Shown piece after piece: positions 8,554 through 16,964 of a stretch of DNA of 32,037 nt. Where the stretch lies: contig JAZSDZ010000039.1 of the NCBI GenBank assembly GCA_045531435.1, positions 1-32,037 on the forward strand, given 5' to 3'. Positions within the stretch are counted from its first letter, which is position 1. Each line of letters begins with the position of its first letter. Both the position numbers and the translations under genes were made by a program. Below the pieces are notes generated by a model. It was not told the origin of the DNA. It saw only the letters and a list, made by a program, of their open reading frames with translations, and made no database searches. This DNA is from Fimenecus sp045531435. GTDB taxonomy: Bacteria; Bacillota; Clostridia; Oscillospirales; Acutalibacteraceae.

Positions 8554-8641
8554 TGTCATTCTGAGGAGTGCAACGACGAAGAATCTCTGTTAGTTTTATC
8601 GTTCACTTTGGGAGAGATTCTTCGCTTCGCTCAGAATGACA
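8554..8641. repeat. Long imperfect palindromic intergenic repeat
   Basis: Two-part inverted repeat. TGTCATTCTGAG (8554-8565) pairs with CTCAGAATGACA (8630-8641), and CGAAGAATCTC (8577-8587) with GAGATTCTTCG (8614-8624). Between them are an 11/5 internal loop and a 26-base apical loop. The sequence type (GTCATTCTGAG...CGAAGAATCTC) is one I recognise as dispersed between genes in many bacterial genomes, and it looks like a MITE/REP-like element. It has no coding capacity. It sits in the 3' untranslated part of the mannosidase operon. Confidence 0.8.
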
Positions 8642-8656
8642 TACCAATTAACTAAT

Positions 8657-8675
8657 CCCGACAAATTATAATTTG
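8657..8675 (-). repeat. Dispersed repeat motif, copy A
   Basis: Reads CAAATTATAATTTGTCGGG on the minus strand. It matches copy B at 16382 in 18 of 19 bases, and a shorter copy C lies at 25357. It borders the palindromic repeat, 15 bases beyond its right arm. Confidence 0.55.
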
Positions 8676-8680
8676 AAGTT

Positions 8681-9298
8681 CTATTTATTAAGTTTGTCGT
8701 CAATCTTCTTGTGAAGTGTATTCACTATACCAAAGGTAATCACGATAAAGATAAACCCAAAGGAAATGTATGAGCCACCAAAAAAACACAAAGCAAGACA
8801 AACTAAAAGAACCACTCCATATATATATTTGAAAATCTTAATTCGTTTATATGCTTTTTCACCAACTGAAAAAAGTGATGAAATAATTACAGGAATTGAG
8901 AAAACGATAACACAGACCATTGTAATTACAGGGAATAAGTATGATTTATCCGAAAAAATTGCATAAAGAGATAAAGTTCCATTGATAATTCCCATAATCA
9001 CATTTATAAGTGTTACATTTGTGTCGTCAGCAGTCTTGAATGTGGGTAAACACATCCATAAAAGAGGTGAGAACATAAGTACAAATCTTGTAATCTGTAA
9101 TGGTCCACCAAAAGCAGATGATTTAATGTTATTAAGCACTTTGTCAACGGTTTCTTGTTCCTTAACTGCTTTTTCGTGGTCTGCTTTAAGACGATTATCC
9201 AAATCATAATACACAAGATTTGTGTTGCACTTCGGACAATTCTGTTTCATATAGAAAGGTGAGAGTTTTTCGTTACATTTTGGACATCTGTTACTCAT
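8681..9298 (-). CDS. Small membrane protein with N-terminal zinc ribbon
   Basis: A 205-residue protein with two CPKC knuckles (Cys5/Cys8 and Cys21/Cys24) forming a rubredoxin-like zinc ribbon, a short charged helix (about 35-58), then five hydrophobic segments (about 65-85, 95-115, 120-143, 153-173 and 178-196). No enzymatic motif is recognised. The start is ATG 9298, 6 bases after AGGAGGTG; the in-frame GTG at 9307 is part of that ribosome site. The gene overlaps the 3' end of the symporter gene by 8 bases (ATGAGTAA), so it is probably translationally coupled and the last gene of the mannosidase operon. Its role there is unknown. Confidence 0.8.
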   Translation of the reverse strand: MSNRCPKCNEKLSPFYMKQNCPKCNTNLVYYDLDNRLKADHEKAVKEQETVDKVLNNIKSSAFGGPLQITRFVLMFSPLLWMCLPTFKTADDTNVTLINVIMGIINGTLSLYAIFSDKSYLFPVITMVCVIVFSIPVIISSLFSVGEKAYKRIKIFKYIYGVVLLVCLALCFFGGSYISFGFIFIVITFGIVNTLHKKIDDKLNK

Positions 9299-10754
9299 TT
9301 TCGACACCTCCTGAAACTTCAGCTGAAAGATTTAATCTTCGTTCAGCCATTTCCTCACGGACTTGCTTTAATTTGTCACCTGTAAGGTCGTACCAGATAT
9401 ATGGAATAAGTGGAAGAAGACCTAAAATAGCAGGTGCTAATGTGAACATTCCCCAAATAAGCAAATCTGTGTATTCATAAGCCTTAAAAGTTACTGTTTC
9501 TGTACCTGTTGTCACGAATGATAGACCGATTACTGGAAGAAGTGCGTTGCCTATTGTACCTGAAATTGAGCCTGTAAGCTTACCGACGAATGTGAGAACA
9601 GAGAATGAAACGCCTTCATTTCTTTCTCCTGTTTTCCATTCCATATAGTCAATTGTGTCGCCAATCATTTCAGTCGGAATAACCATATTGATTGTGTTGA
9701 AGAAACTGAAAAGAAGGTTCTGTATCATAAGAAGCGGAACAACAACCCAAAGGTTTGTAAAGCACTTCATACCTACAATAAATACAATAACGCCACAAAT
9801 AAGTCTTACAAATCCGTTAAGGAAGATAATCTGTCTGTTGTCAAACTTCTGCTTGATTTTTGGAATAAGAAGATATGTGACAAAGCCTAAAATTGTACCC
9901 GGTAATGCAATAACTATTGTAAGTGAGTTCATCTGCACAACCTCTGAATAGTAGTATGCCTGAAAGAATCCGCCAATACCACTTATTGCAGAAAGAACGT
10001 TACCAATAACAATTAAAAGCAAAGGCTTGTTTTTAATAAGTGCTATGAAACCGTCAAGAATGCTTGGTTCTTTAACGGTTTGTGCCACTCTTTCTTTTGT
10101 ACAAAGTCCTGCTAATGAGAAAAGAGCCATACCAAATGTGCCTGAAATTATTGCCATAAGTAAGAAAACCTGTGACAATGAAAGTGGAATCTTACCGTTA
10201 TTACTCAAGTCCATAAGCACTGTAAGAATTGTTGTTGAAAGTCCACCGATAAGACCTGAAATAAATCTTGCAGAAGAAATTACTCTTGTTCTGTCAGATG
10301 GTGATGGGCTGATAGCAGCACTCATTCCCCAGAATGGTACATCACCTAATGTGTAGAAAAGCTCCCATATAAAATATGTAATGAACATATAGATGATTTT
10401 TGCAACATCTTCTGTTTTGTCACCAAGGAGTGTTGGTCCTGCAAAGAGCATAATTGTAGCAAGTCCCAATGGAATCGGTACAATTAAAAGATAAGGACGG
10501 AGCTTTCCGTAGCGAGTTCGTGTTCTGTCAATAATTGAGCCCATAAGCGGGTCGTTGAATGTGTCCCACAATCCTAAAAAAAGCATCATAGCGGCAACTG
10601 CTTCAGGTGGAACGCAAAAAACCTTTGTGAAGAAAAGTGAAAGATAACTACCGGCAATAATATTGTAACCAAAGCATTGACCTGCATTTGCAATACCATA
10701 GGCAAGAGTTTCCTTAACCCCTACATAACGGATGTCGCCTTTATTTTCACTCAT
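9291..10754 (-). CDS. GPH-family sugar:cation symporter (MelB-like)
   Basis: A 487-residue, about 12-helix transporter of the glycoside-pentoside-hexuronide:cation symporter family. The family signature is clear: GLWDTFNDPLMGSIIDRTRT followed by RYGKLRPYLL (about residues 61-90), with WGMSAAISPSPSDRTRV (about 142-158) in the first half. The gene starts 2 bases after the mannosidase stop, with its ribosome site (AAGGAG) inside the mannosidase 3' end, so the two are coupled. The context suggests import of a mannose-containing oligosaccharide or glycoside for the cytosolic enzyme. The exact substrate is inference. Confidence 0.92.
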   Translation of the reverse strand: MSENKGDIRYVGVKETLAYGIANAGQCFGYNIIAGSYLSLFFTKVFCVPPEAVAAMMLFLGLWDTFNDPLMGSIIDRTRTRYGKLRPYLLIVPIPLGLATIMLFAGPTLLGDKTEDVAKIIYMFITYFIWELFYTLGDVPFWGMSAAISPSPSDRTRVISSARFISGLIGGLSTTILTVLMDLSNNGKIPLSLSQVFLLMAIISGTFGMALFSLAGLCTKERVAQTVKEPSILDGFIALIKNKPLLLIVIGNVLSAISGIGGFFQAYYYSEVVQMNSLTIVIALPGTILGFVTYLLIPKIKQKFDNRQIIFLNGFVRLICGVIVFIVGMKCFTNLWVVVPLLMIQNLLFSFFNTINMVIPTEMIGDTIDYMEWKTGERNEGVSFSVLTFVGKLTGSISGTIGNALLPVIGLSFVTTGTETVTFKAYEYTDLLIWGMFTLAPAILGLLPLIPYIWYDLTGDKLKQVREEMAERRLNLSAEVSGGVENE

Positions 10755-10756
10755 AG

Positions 10757-13700
10757 TTATTTTCTCCTTCCCTTATTTCTGTGTTTGATTGCGCCACCCT
10801 TATCGTTGAGAAGATATGAGTTTTTGCAATTTAAATATGTAAGTTTTTCTTTGATGTTTTCTTTATAATCAAATACTCTGCCTTCTATTTTATCGTATAG
10901 GTCACAAGCAATTTTGCAAGTTTCAGTTTCTGTATCAGCAATAGCCGAAAGCACAAGAATTTCTTTATCAACAGGAAATCGAATGACAGAATCATCATTA
11001 ATATCAACCTCAACATGCCAAAAGAATAATTGCTTACATTGTGCATCTCCGTCTGCTGTATGAGAATGAGTGAATTCGTAACCTAATTTACCTTGTTTTG
11101 TGAAGGCTACTTCCTTGAAATCATATAAATCCCAACCTGCATAGTATTCCTGAATATCATTGATTTTGTACGCATAGTCATTGATTTTAATATGCTTGTC
11201 ACCGTTAAGAGATGCTATGAGAAGATGAACTTTTTTAGTTCCGGTAGGGAGAGTAAGACTCTGTCCACCGCAAAGCATGCATTTGTTGTCAGCAGGTATT
11301 TTGAATTCAATACCACCTGAAATAATTGTTTCAGGCTTGATTTCAACAGGAATTGTCTTATTGATAACAGGAAGTTCGGCTGATGGACGGGTATTTGATG
11401 AGAAAGCGTTGATGTTGCCGAGAAGTGGAATATTAATCTGAGTATCCTTTTTAGCTTCTGCAGTTCTGACTTTAAGAGCAAATGACTTGATTTCATAAGG
11501 CTTCAAGTTGAAAATAAGCTTACCATCTGTAAGAGGGTAGTCGGCAATATGCTCTTCAGATGCGTAAATTTCTCTTGCAGATTCAATTCCACAATCAAGT
11601 GCAAAGGTAACATCTTTCTGCAATTCCTTTTCACTTTCACCGATACGAATAACGATTTCATTACTGTTTTCAGCCTTTTTCATAGCACGAAGAATTGCAT
11701 TTCCTGAAAGTGAGCCAAATGAGTATTCACTATATTCACCTTCGTGTTTTGATACAACGAATGATGCCATTGGCATTACAAAATTACGTGCTTCTGTTTG
11801 TGTGTCGTGTGAAACTGTACCCTCGTGAGAGAAAATAGCGTATGAATATCTGTTAAGACCTAATTCCATCATTGACTGCATACTGTCAACCTTGTAATTT
11901 TTATATGGTGTATGCATAAGAGTAAGACGGAGAGTATTATCGTCAAATTTATCCCATCCATATTTACATTCGCTGATGACAGAAACACCAAACTCTTCAT
12001 CTTTATCGGTAATGTCAGCCCATTTCTGTGCAGGCACTTCAAAAAGTTTATCATTCATATTGCCACGTTTGATTGCACCAAGACCAAGGTCATATGTTGC
12101 AACAGGACTCTGGGCAGTAAATGAGAAAATCTCCTTTGCAAGATGACGTTTACTACGCCATTCAGCCTCAGTGTAAACTTCAACAACCTTGCCGCCTCGA
12201 CTAAGGGCAACAATTGATTTGAATATACTGTCACCAAAGGTTTTTACAATTTCAAGAGCAACTCTGCAAGGACCATTTTCAACAACCTTAATTGTCTTGA
12301 TTTTAACCTTGTTCTGTGGCTCACGATTTAATTCTTCATAATTCAATTCCCAAGCAGGCCAATCCTTACTACCGTTATAGTCAAAAATGCCGGTTGTAAT
12401 TGGTTGGCTTAATATTTCTTTCTTTAATTTCTTGTCATAAATTGAAGAAATATCGCCATTACTGTTAAATAGTACTCTGTATTTTTCGTTCTCGAGCATT
12501 CCTATAGATGCAAAAAGTTTTGATTTAATCTGACATTTTCTGTTTCTTACATCAAAAACCTTGTATCCCATAGATGGAACAGTAACATTCATAAGAATAG
12601 TTGCAACACCATTCTGAACGCTTATAATCTGTGCTGCATATTCTTTTTCATCTTTATCAAGAACGGTTATGTTCTTTCCACAGGATTTTACAGGAATCTT
12701 AACTGTAACAATACTTGTTCTTTCGTATTCCATAGGATTGTTTACAACAACTGCAGTTCCTTTTACGAAAGATGTATCAAGCTTTGATGCAACGGATTTT
12801 ACAGCACCTTCATATTCATTAGTAAATTGGTTAAGTGACATCGCGTAGTCATTCCAGCTTCTTCTGTAAGCACGCTGAACCGATGTGCCCGGTAAGTCAT
12901 CGTGGAATTGGTGAGCAATAACTCGTTTCCAAGCTTTTGTAAGAGCTTCCTGTGGATACTTATATCCATTGTTCACCATAGCAGTAACACAAGCTCGTTC
13001 TGCCATATCTGCGATTTCTTCGTTTCTTCTGTTCCAACGTTTACCGATAGCGCGGGAAGTGTATCCACCAACTGCGTGATTGGTCATTACAAGCTCGTTA
13101 TTCCATACAGGTAATTTTTGTTTTACAGTTTCAGGTAAAGCGTCAATATCACGGAAAATCTGGTCAGCAGGAGCAGACAAAACCTCAATATCACTTGAAT
13201 CATTTTTTGCTATTTCATCGCAAACAGTTTTAACTGAAGGCTCTTTTGGTGCACCACCACGGTCACCAACACCGTGGAAAATCGCTGTTAAATCAAGGTC
13301 ATACTGTTCATTTTTCTTAAGCTTTTCACTAATAGTTTTGTTTTCCCTGATTTTAGTGAGCGATTTATCATAAGACCCCGGATTTGTATTACCATAAATG
13401 TAATTTCCGTCAACACCGTACCATTTACCAATGTCAAATGGTATTCCGTACGCTGAACCCCATGTGAGTTTTTGTGTAGTAAAGCCCTTGAGATTAGCGT
13501 GGTGCATAATTGATGGTAATGCATAACTGAATCCGAAACAGTCAGGTAGGAAAATATCGCAACTGCGGTTGCCAAAATTTTTGTCAAAATATTCATTACC
13601 CAAAAGAATATTTCTGAAAAGTGCTTCAGGAGATGGCACATTCACATCACCGTTTTCAAATGCACTGCCACAAACATTCCACTTGCCTTCAGCAATATAA

Positions 13701-13918
13701 GATTTCATTTTTTCCCACAAATCGGGATAATATTCCTTCATAAGCTCATAACGATATGAGCCCTCAAAATTGAACTTGTATTCAGGATATTTCTCAAAAT
13801 GTTTGAAATTTTCAGCAAGAGTTCTGTATATGTATTTGTTTACAGTTGTTTCGAAATCCCAACTCCAGATTGTGTCAAGATGGGCATTTGAAATCGTATA
13901 GACCTTTTTCTTTTCCAT
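10757..13918 (-). CDS. GH38 alpha-mannosidase
   Basis: A 1053-residue retaining, zinc-dependent alpha-mannosidase, full length for bacterial GH38. The zinc and active-site motif NAHLDTIW gives His13 and Asp15; the nucleophile is Asp126 in LPDCFGFSYALP. The middle-domain motif HQFHDDLPGTS (about 337-347) supplies a further metal-ligand histidine. The C-terminal half (from about 480) is the beta-sandwich region of the family. There is no signal peptide, so it acts in the cytosol on imported substrate. It is first in an operon with the symporter and the zinc-ribbon protein. GGGAGGA sits 4 bases before the ATG. Linkage specificity (alpha-1,2, -1,3 or -1,6) cannot be read. Confidence 0.93.
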   Translation of the reverse strand: MEKKKVYTISNAHLDTIWSWDFETTVNKYIYRTLAENFKHFEKYPEYKFNFEGSYRYELMKEYYPDLWEKMKSYIAEGKWNVCGSAFENGDVNVPSPEALFRNILLGNEYFDKNFGNRSCDIFLPDCFGFSYALPSIMHHANLKGFTTQKLTWGSAYGIPFDIGKWYGVDGNYIYGNTNPGSYDKSLTKIRENKTISEKLKKNEQYDLDLTAIFHGVGDRGGAPKEPSVKTVCDEIAKNDSSDIEVLSAPADQIFRDIDALPETVKQKLPVWNNELVMTNHAVGGYTSRAIGKRWNRRNEEIADMAERACVTAMVNNGYKYPQEALTKAWKRVIAHQFHDDLPGTSVQRAYRRSWNDYAMSLNQFTNEYEGAVKSVASKLDTSFVKGTAVVVNNPMEYERTSIVTVKIPVKSCGKNITVLDKDEKEYAAQIISVQNGVATILMNVTVPSMGYKVFDVRNRKCQIKSKLFASIGMLENEKYRVLFNSNGDISSIYDKKLKKEILSQPITTGIFDYNGSKDWPAWELNYEELNREPQNKVKIKTIKVVENGPCRVALEIVKTFGDSIFKSIVALSRGGKVVEVYTEAEWRSKRHLAKEIFSFTAQSPVATYDLGLGAIKRGNMNDKLFEVPAQKWADITDKDEEFGVSVISECKYGWDKFDDNTLRLTLMHTPYKNYKVDSMQSMMELGLNRYSYAIFSHEGTVSHDTQTEARNFVMPMASFVVSKHEGEYSEYSFGSLSGNAILRAMKKAENSNEIVIRIGESEKELQKDVTFALDCGIESAREIYASEEHIADYPLTDGKLIFNLKPYEIKSFALKVRTAEAKKDTQINIPLLGNINAFSSNTRPSAELPVINKTIPVEIKPETIISGGIEFKIPADNKCMLCGGQSLTLPTGTKKVHLLIASLNGDKHIKINDYAYKINDIQEYYAGWDLYDFKEVAFTKQGKLGYEFTHSHTADGDAQCKQLFFWHVEVDINDDSVIRFPVDKEILVLSAIADTETETCKIACDLYDKIEGRVFDYKENIKEKLTYLNCKNSYLLNDKGGAIKHRNKGRRK

Positions 13919-13947
13919 AAAATCCTCCCAAAAACTGTTATAATTTG

Positions 13948-13976
13948 ATTATATAGATACACAAGAAAAAAATCAA
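13948..13976 (-). promoter_or_regulatory. Promoter of the mannosidase operon
   Basis: On the minus strand, TTGATT (13971-13976), a 17-base spacer and a perfect TATAAT (13948-13953), 29 bases upstream of the start codon. It is divergent from the promoter at 14008. Confidence 0.62.
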
Positions 13977-14007
13977 TAATTCATTACAAAAAAAGTTAGA
14001 AAAACAC

Positions 14008-14036
14008 TCGACATACGAAATAAAAATTGTTAGAAT
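14008..14036 (+). promoter_or_regulatory. Promoter of the GH51-like gene
   Basis: TCGACA (14008-14013), a 17-base spacer and TAGAAT (14031-14036), about 42 bases before the ATG. Only 31 bases separate it from the divergent mannosidase promoter, so shared regulation is possible. Confidence 0.58.
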
Positions 14037-14078
14037 ATATAACAGTATAGTTTAAGTTATTTTAGGAAGGTGACGGTA

Positions 14079-16331
14079 ATGAAAAAAGTAATATCATTAA
14101 CTCTTGTTGTCATAATGATTATGTCAGTATTGATTTCATTTACCGGTAGCAGTATGTCCGAAAAGATTATTCCGTCACTTAATATTTCAGCGGGTAATAT
14201 TTCGTATTCGGTTAGTGACAGTCTTTATGGCATTTCTCTTGAAAACAGAGGAAATGCAATCGACGGCGGACTAGTATCGAATCTTGTCAACAATAACTCT
14301 TTTGAATATAGAAACAATCCTGTGGCGGCGTGGAAAATTTCTGCGGAAACATACAGCATCATGGCAGAAGACGGACTTAACGAGCAAAACAAAAATTATC
14401 TTTCTCTTACAGTTAATGGTCAGGGGCAAATTGAAAACACAGGTTATTCTGAATTTTATAACTACAAGACATATCAGGTGAATTCCAAAAAATCAGTTGA
14501 ACCTGATATGCCATTTAAAGCAAAGGAAATTTATCGTTTTTCTGCATATTTCAAAAATATTGATTATGTTGGTACATTGACTGCTTCTCTTAATGCAGAG
14601 GGTAACAAGGAAAAATATCAGTTTAATATTGACACTTGTGATGAATGGACTCTTGTAAGCCTTGAAATCAGAAGTGATATTACTGCTGATGGCTCATTAC
14701 TTCTATCTTTCGAAGGACAGGGTAGTTTCTGTATGGATTATGTGACACTTATCCCTATGAGTAGTTATGGCTTTGGCAGTGATGAGTGGCAATATGTTTC
14801 GTTAAGAAGTGACCTTGTGAAAACACTCCACACTTTATCGCCATCATTCATCCGTTTTACAGCAGGTGAATTTGATAATTCAACAAAGATTGAGGAAATT
14901 GGTAGCTGGAAAGACACAATAGGCCCTATTGAAACAAGAAAACAGTCATACACTCATATAAGCAAAAATGTCTTTTCTATAAATTCCAATTTAATGGGAC
15001 TTTATGAATATTTTCTTTTGTGTGAGGACCTTGGTTGCCTTGCAATCCCTGTGATTAACTGTGGCATTGTGCCTGATGCATCAGAGAAATATGAAAAAGA
15101 AAAGGCGAAGCGTACAAGTAGTGCAGCTGCAGAAGAATGGAAAAATTACCTTGACAGTATCGCATATTGTCCTGAAACAGAGGAGTTCAATCAATATGTT
15201 CAGGATGTCCTTGACCTGATTGAATATGCAAATGGCGATGAGTCAACACTCTGGGGTGTAAAACGAGTTGAGGACGGACATAAAGAAAGCTTCAATCTTA
15301 AATATATAGCAATTGGCAACAGTAGTTATGATGAACTTTATTGGCGTAATTTTGATGCTATTTATAATGCTATTCAGGAAAAATATCCTGAAATCAAGAT
15401 TATAGCTTGTATGGATAGTAATGTCAGTGATGAAAAAGCAGAAAAAATCCGTATCAATGCAAACGGACTCTATAATAATATTATTGTAGAAGAAAATGCT
15501 TGTGTTGATGGTGGAAAACTCTTTGGAAGAGTTAATCAGTATGATGAATATGAGCGTAGTGGAACTCAGGTTGCAATAAGTGAATATTCTGTTGACACAA
15601 CAGTAGGTGATACACTTACTAAAAATAATATTTGGTCTGCTATTGAAAATGCTGCCTTTTTAATGGGGGTAGAGAAAAACGCTGACCTTGTAAGAATGAT
15701 TTCTTATGAAACTCCACTTGCTAAAATCAATGCACAGATAAAGGATACAAGTCTTGTATGGTTTGATTCACAGAATGCGGTTCTGACACCTGATTATTAC
15801 ACACAGATGCTTTTTGCAAACAATGTTGGAACAAATCATATTTCTATTGATGATGACAGTTTCAATGAAGAGGGCATCTATTGTTCAATAACAGTCGATA
15901 CAAATGAAAAGGTTATATATGTAAAGATTGTAAACAGTACAAAAACGCCACATAAAATAAATATAAATGTGGATGGTTTCAAAAATGTGAACAATCCGTC
16001 AGCACAGTATATGAGTGAAAACTTTAAGTCGGCTTGTAACGAGCCTAATGAAGATTTGCATGTTGCTCCTGTTCAGGCTGAATTGACGGTAAATGATAAC
16101 ATAATTCCATACGATGTGGGTGGATATTCAATAAATGTTATCCGAATCCCATATGGCACAAATGATGGCTCAAAACTTTTTGACCTTCCTGAGACTGATT
16201 TGATAGTGCCATTTATTCCATCGTTTATAGGGATAATAATTTCATGCGTTATGATTGCATCTATATTTATAACAGGCGCGGTAATCCTTCTTGTCAGATT
16301 AAGACATCATAAAAGGATTAAGAAGAAATAA
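14079..16331 (+). CDS. Membrane-anchored GH51-like protein lacking the catalytic acid/base
   Basis: A 750-residue relative of GH51 alpha-L-arabinofuranosidases. Layout: signal peptide (1-25), an N-terminal beta domain interrupting the fold (about 75-205), a TIM barrel (about 210-560), a C-terminal beta-sandwich (about 570-690), and one transmembrane helix (about 712-737) ending in a Lys/Arg tail. This topology puts the enzyme domain on the cell surface. Family blocks are plain: SLYGISLEN, AIDGGLVSNLV, WKDTIGP, LCEDLG and DLIEYANG. The clan GH-A acid/base motif GNE reads GNS (Ser415), whereas the nucleophile in SEYSV (Glu502) remains, and the usual RFPGG reads RFTAG. Standard hydrolysis is therefore doubtful; it may bind sugar or use another mechanism. 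ATG 14079 is preferred over the in-frame GTG 14070, which overlaps the AGGAAGG site. Confidence 0.82.
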   Translation: MKKVISLTLVVIMIMSVLISFTGSSMSEKIIPSLNISAGNISYSVSDSLYGISLENRGNAIDGGLVSNLVNNNSFEYRNNPVAAWKISAETYSIMAEDGLNEQNKNYLSLTVNGQGQIENTGYSEFYNYKTYQVNSKKSVEPDMPFKAKEIYRFSAYFKNIDYVGTLTASLNAEGNKEKYQFNIDTCDEWTLVSLEIRSDITADGSLLLSFEGQGSFCMDYVTLIPMSSYGFGSDEWQYVSLRSDLVKTLHTLSPSFIRFTAGEFDNSTKIEEIGSWKDTIGPIETRKQSYTHISKNVFSINSNLMGLYEYFLLCEDLGCLAIPVINCGIVPDASEKYEKEKAKRTSSAAAEEWKNYLDSIAYCPETEEFNQYVQDVLDLIEYANGDESTLWGVKRVEDGHKESFNLKYIAIGNSSYDELYWRNFDAIYNAIQEKYPEIKIIACMDSNVSDEKAEKIRINANGLYNNIIVEENACVDGGKLFGRVNQYDEYERSGTQVAISEYSVDTTVGDTLTKNNIWSAIENAAFLMGVEKNADLVRMISYETPLAKINAQIKDTSLVWFDSQNAVLTPDYYTQMLFANNVGTNHISIDDDSFNEEGIYCSITVDTNEKVIYVKIVNSTKTPHKININVDGFKNVNNPSAQYMSENFKSACNEPNEDLHVAPVQAELTVNDNIIPYDVGGYSINVIRIPYGTNDGSKLFDLPETDLIVPFIPSFIGIIISCVMIASIFITGAVILLVRLRHHKRIKKK

Positions 16332-16349
16332 TTGAATATAACACAGTAT

Positions 16350-16375
16350 GCGAGGTTTTTATAACCTCGCTTTTT
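16350..16375 (+). terminator. Terminator after the GH51-like gene
   Basis: An 8-bp stem GCGAGGTT/AACCTCGC with a TTTAT loop, followed by TTTTT. Confidence 0.88.
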
Positions 16376-16381
16376 ATAGTG

Positions 16382-16440
16382 CAAATTATAATTTATCGGG
16401 GAGTTGCCTTCCCCTCAAGGAGAACTCACTCCAATAACTT
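16382..16440. repeat. Dispersed repeat motif, copy B, with degenerate palindromic remnant
   Basis: CAAATTATAATTTATCGGG (16382-16400) matches the minus strand at 8657-8675 in 18 of 19 bases. The next part, with TTCCCCTCAAGGAG in it, looks like a decayed form of the CCTTCCCCTCAAGGGGAAGG type of intergenic palindrome I recall from other Firmicutes genomes. No gene fits here. From about 16440 to 16500 I see nothing else. Confidence 0.45.
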
Positions 16441-16502
16441 CCAACTTGTAGTCTTACTCTATAAAATGATGATTAAGATTTAAAAAAATTTAGAAAAATG
16501 TA

Positions 16503-16531
16503 TTGACAAATAGAAATTTATGCTGTATCAT
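16503..16531 (+). promoter_or_regulatory. Promoter of the gntR-ABC operon
   Basis: A perfect TTGACA (16503-16508), a 17-base spacer and TATCAT (16526-16531). The expected start of transcription, near 16538, falls inside the inverted repeat described next. Confidence 0.68.
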
Positions 16532-16533
16532 CA

Positions 16534-16569
16534 AACTGTACTAATTGAAATAGCACAGTTAGTACAGTT
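16534..16569 (+). promoter_or_regulatory. Probable operator for the GntR regulator
   Basis: A perfect 11-bp inverted repeat, AACTGTACTAA (16534-16544) and TTAGTACAGTT (16559-16569), separated by 14 bases. It covers the expected transcription start of the operon, directly after the -10. Widely spaced dyads with GTA/TAC cores fit YtrA-subfamily GntR operators. Autorepression is the simplest reading. Confidence 0.65.
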
Positions 16570-16588
16570 GGACAGGAGGTGATACACC

Positions 16589-16963
16589 GTGAATATTTTT
16601 CTTGATTATCATTCCAGAACCCCTATTTATGAACAAATTAAGGAACAAATCGTTCTTGATATCAGTAGGGGAGTGCTGAAAAAAGACGACCAGCTACCGT
16701 CTTTAAGACAACTCTCAGCGCAACTGGGCTTAAATATCAACACCGTCAAGCGCGCGTTGTCGGAGTTGGAGGCTCAGGGAGTTATCTACACAATCGCAGG
16801 AAAAGGTGTATTCGTAAGCGGTGACACAGAATCTCAGAACATTTTCCTTCAGCAGTCTTTAGATGCAGTAAAGACTTCTCTGATTAACGCCAAGGCTATG
16901 GGTGCTGACAGAGAACAGCTTGAAGGTCTTCTTAACGACATATTTAAAGGAGTTGAAGACTAA
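16589..16963 (+). CDS. GntR-family (YtrA-type) transcriptional repressor
   Basis: A 124-residue regulator with only the winged helix domain and a short C-terminal helical dimerisation segment (about 85-120), which is the size and shape of the YtrA subfamily. The HTH is at about residues 32-66 (QLPSLRQLSAQLGLNINTVK, then RALSELEAQG), with the wing at YTIAGKGVFV. The start is GTG 16589, placed after a near-perfect AGGAGGTGAT site; no ATG fits. It is followed one base after its stop by the ABC ATPase gene. It probably represses its own operon from the dyad at 16534-16569 and responds to a signal linked to the transporter (cell-wall stress or a toxic compound in known relatives). Confidence 0.93.
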   Translation: MNIFLDYHSRTPIYEQIKEQIVLDISRGVLKKDDQLPSLRQLSAQLGLNINTVKRALSELEAQGVIYTIAGKGVFVSGDTESQNIFLQQSLDAVKTSLINAKAMGADREQLEGLLNDIFKGVED

Positions 16964-16964
16964 A

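Noticed and set aside
8554..8641. Palindrome as a CRISPR repeat or transcription terminator
   Set aside because: There are no spaced direct repeats, and there is no T-run after the stem on either strand; a separate terminator lies at 8496-8519.
10757..13918. Antisense and out-of-frame open frames within the mannosidase gene
   Set aside because: The GH38 frame is continuous with conserved motifs over 1053 residues, and none of the overlapping frames has a recognisable product.
16902..16964. Earlier ATG start for the ABC ATPase inside gntR
   Set aside because: It would add 21 residues before the conserved N-terminal strand of the ATPase; ATG 16965 follows AAAGGAG and fits the family.
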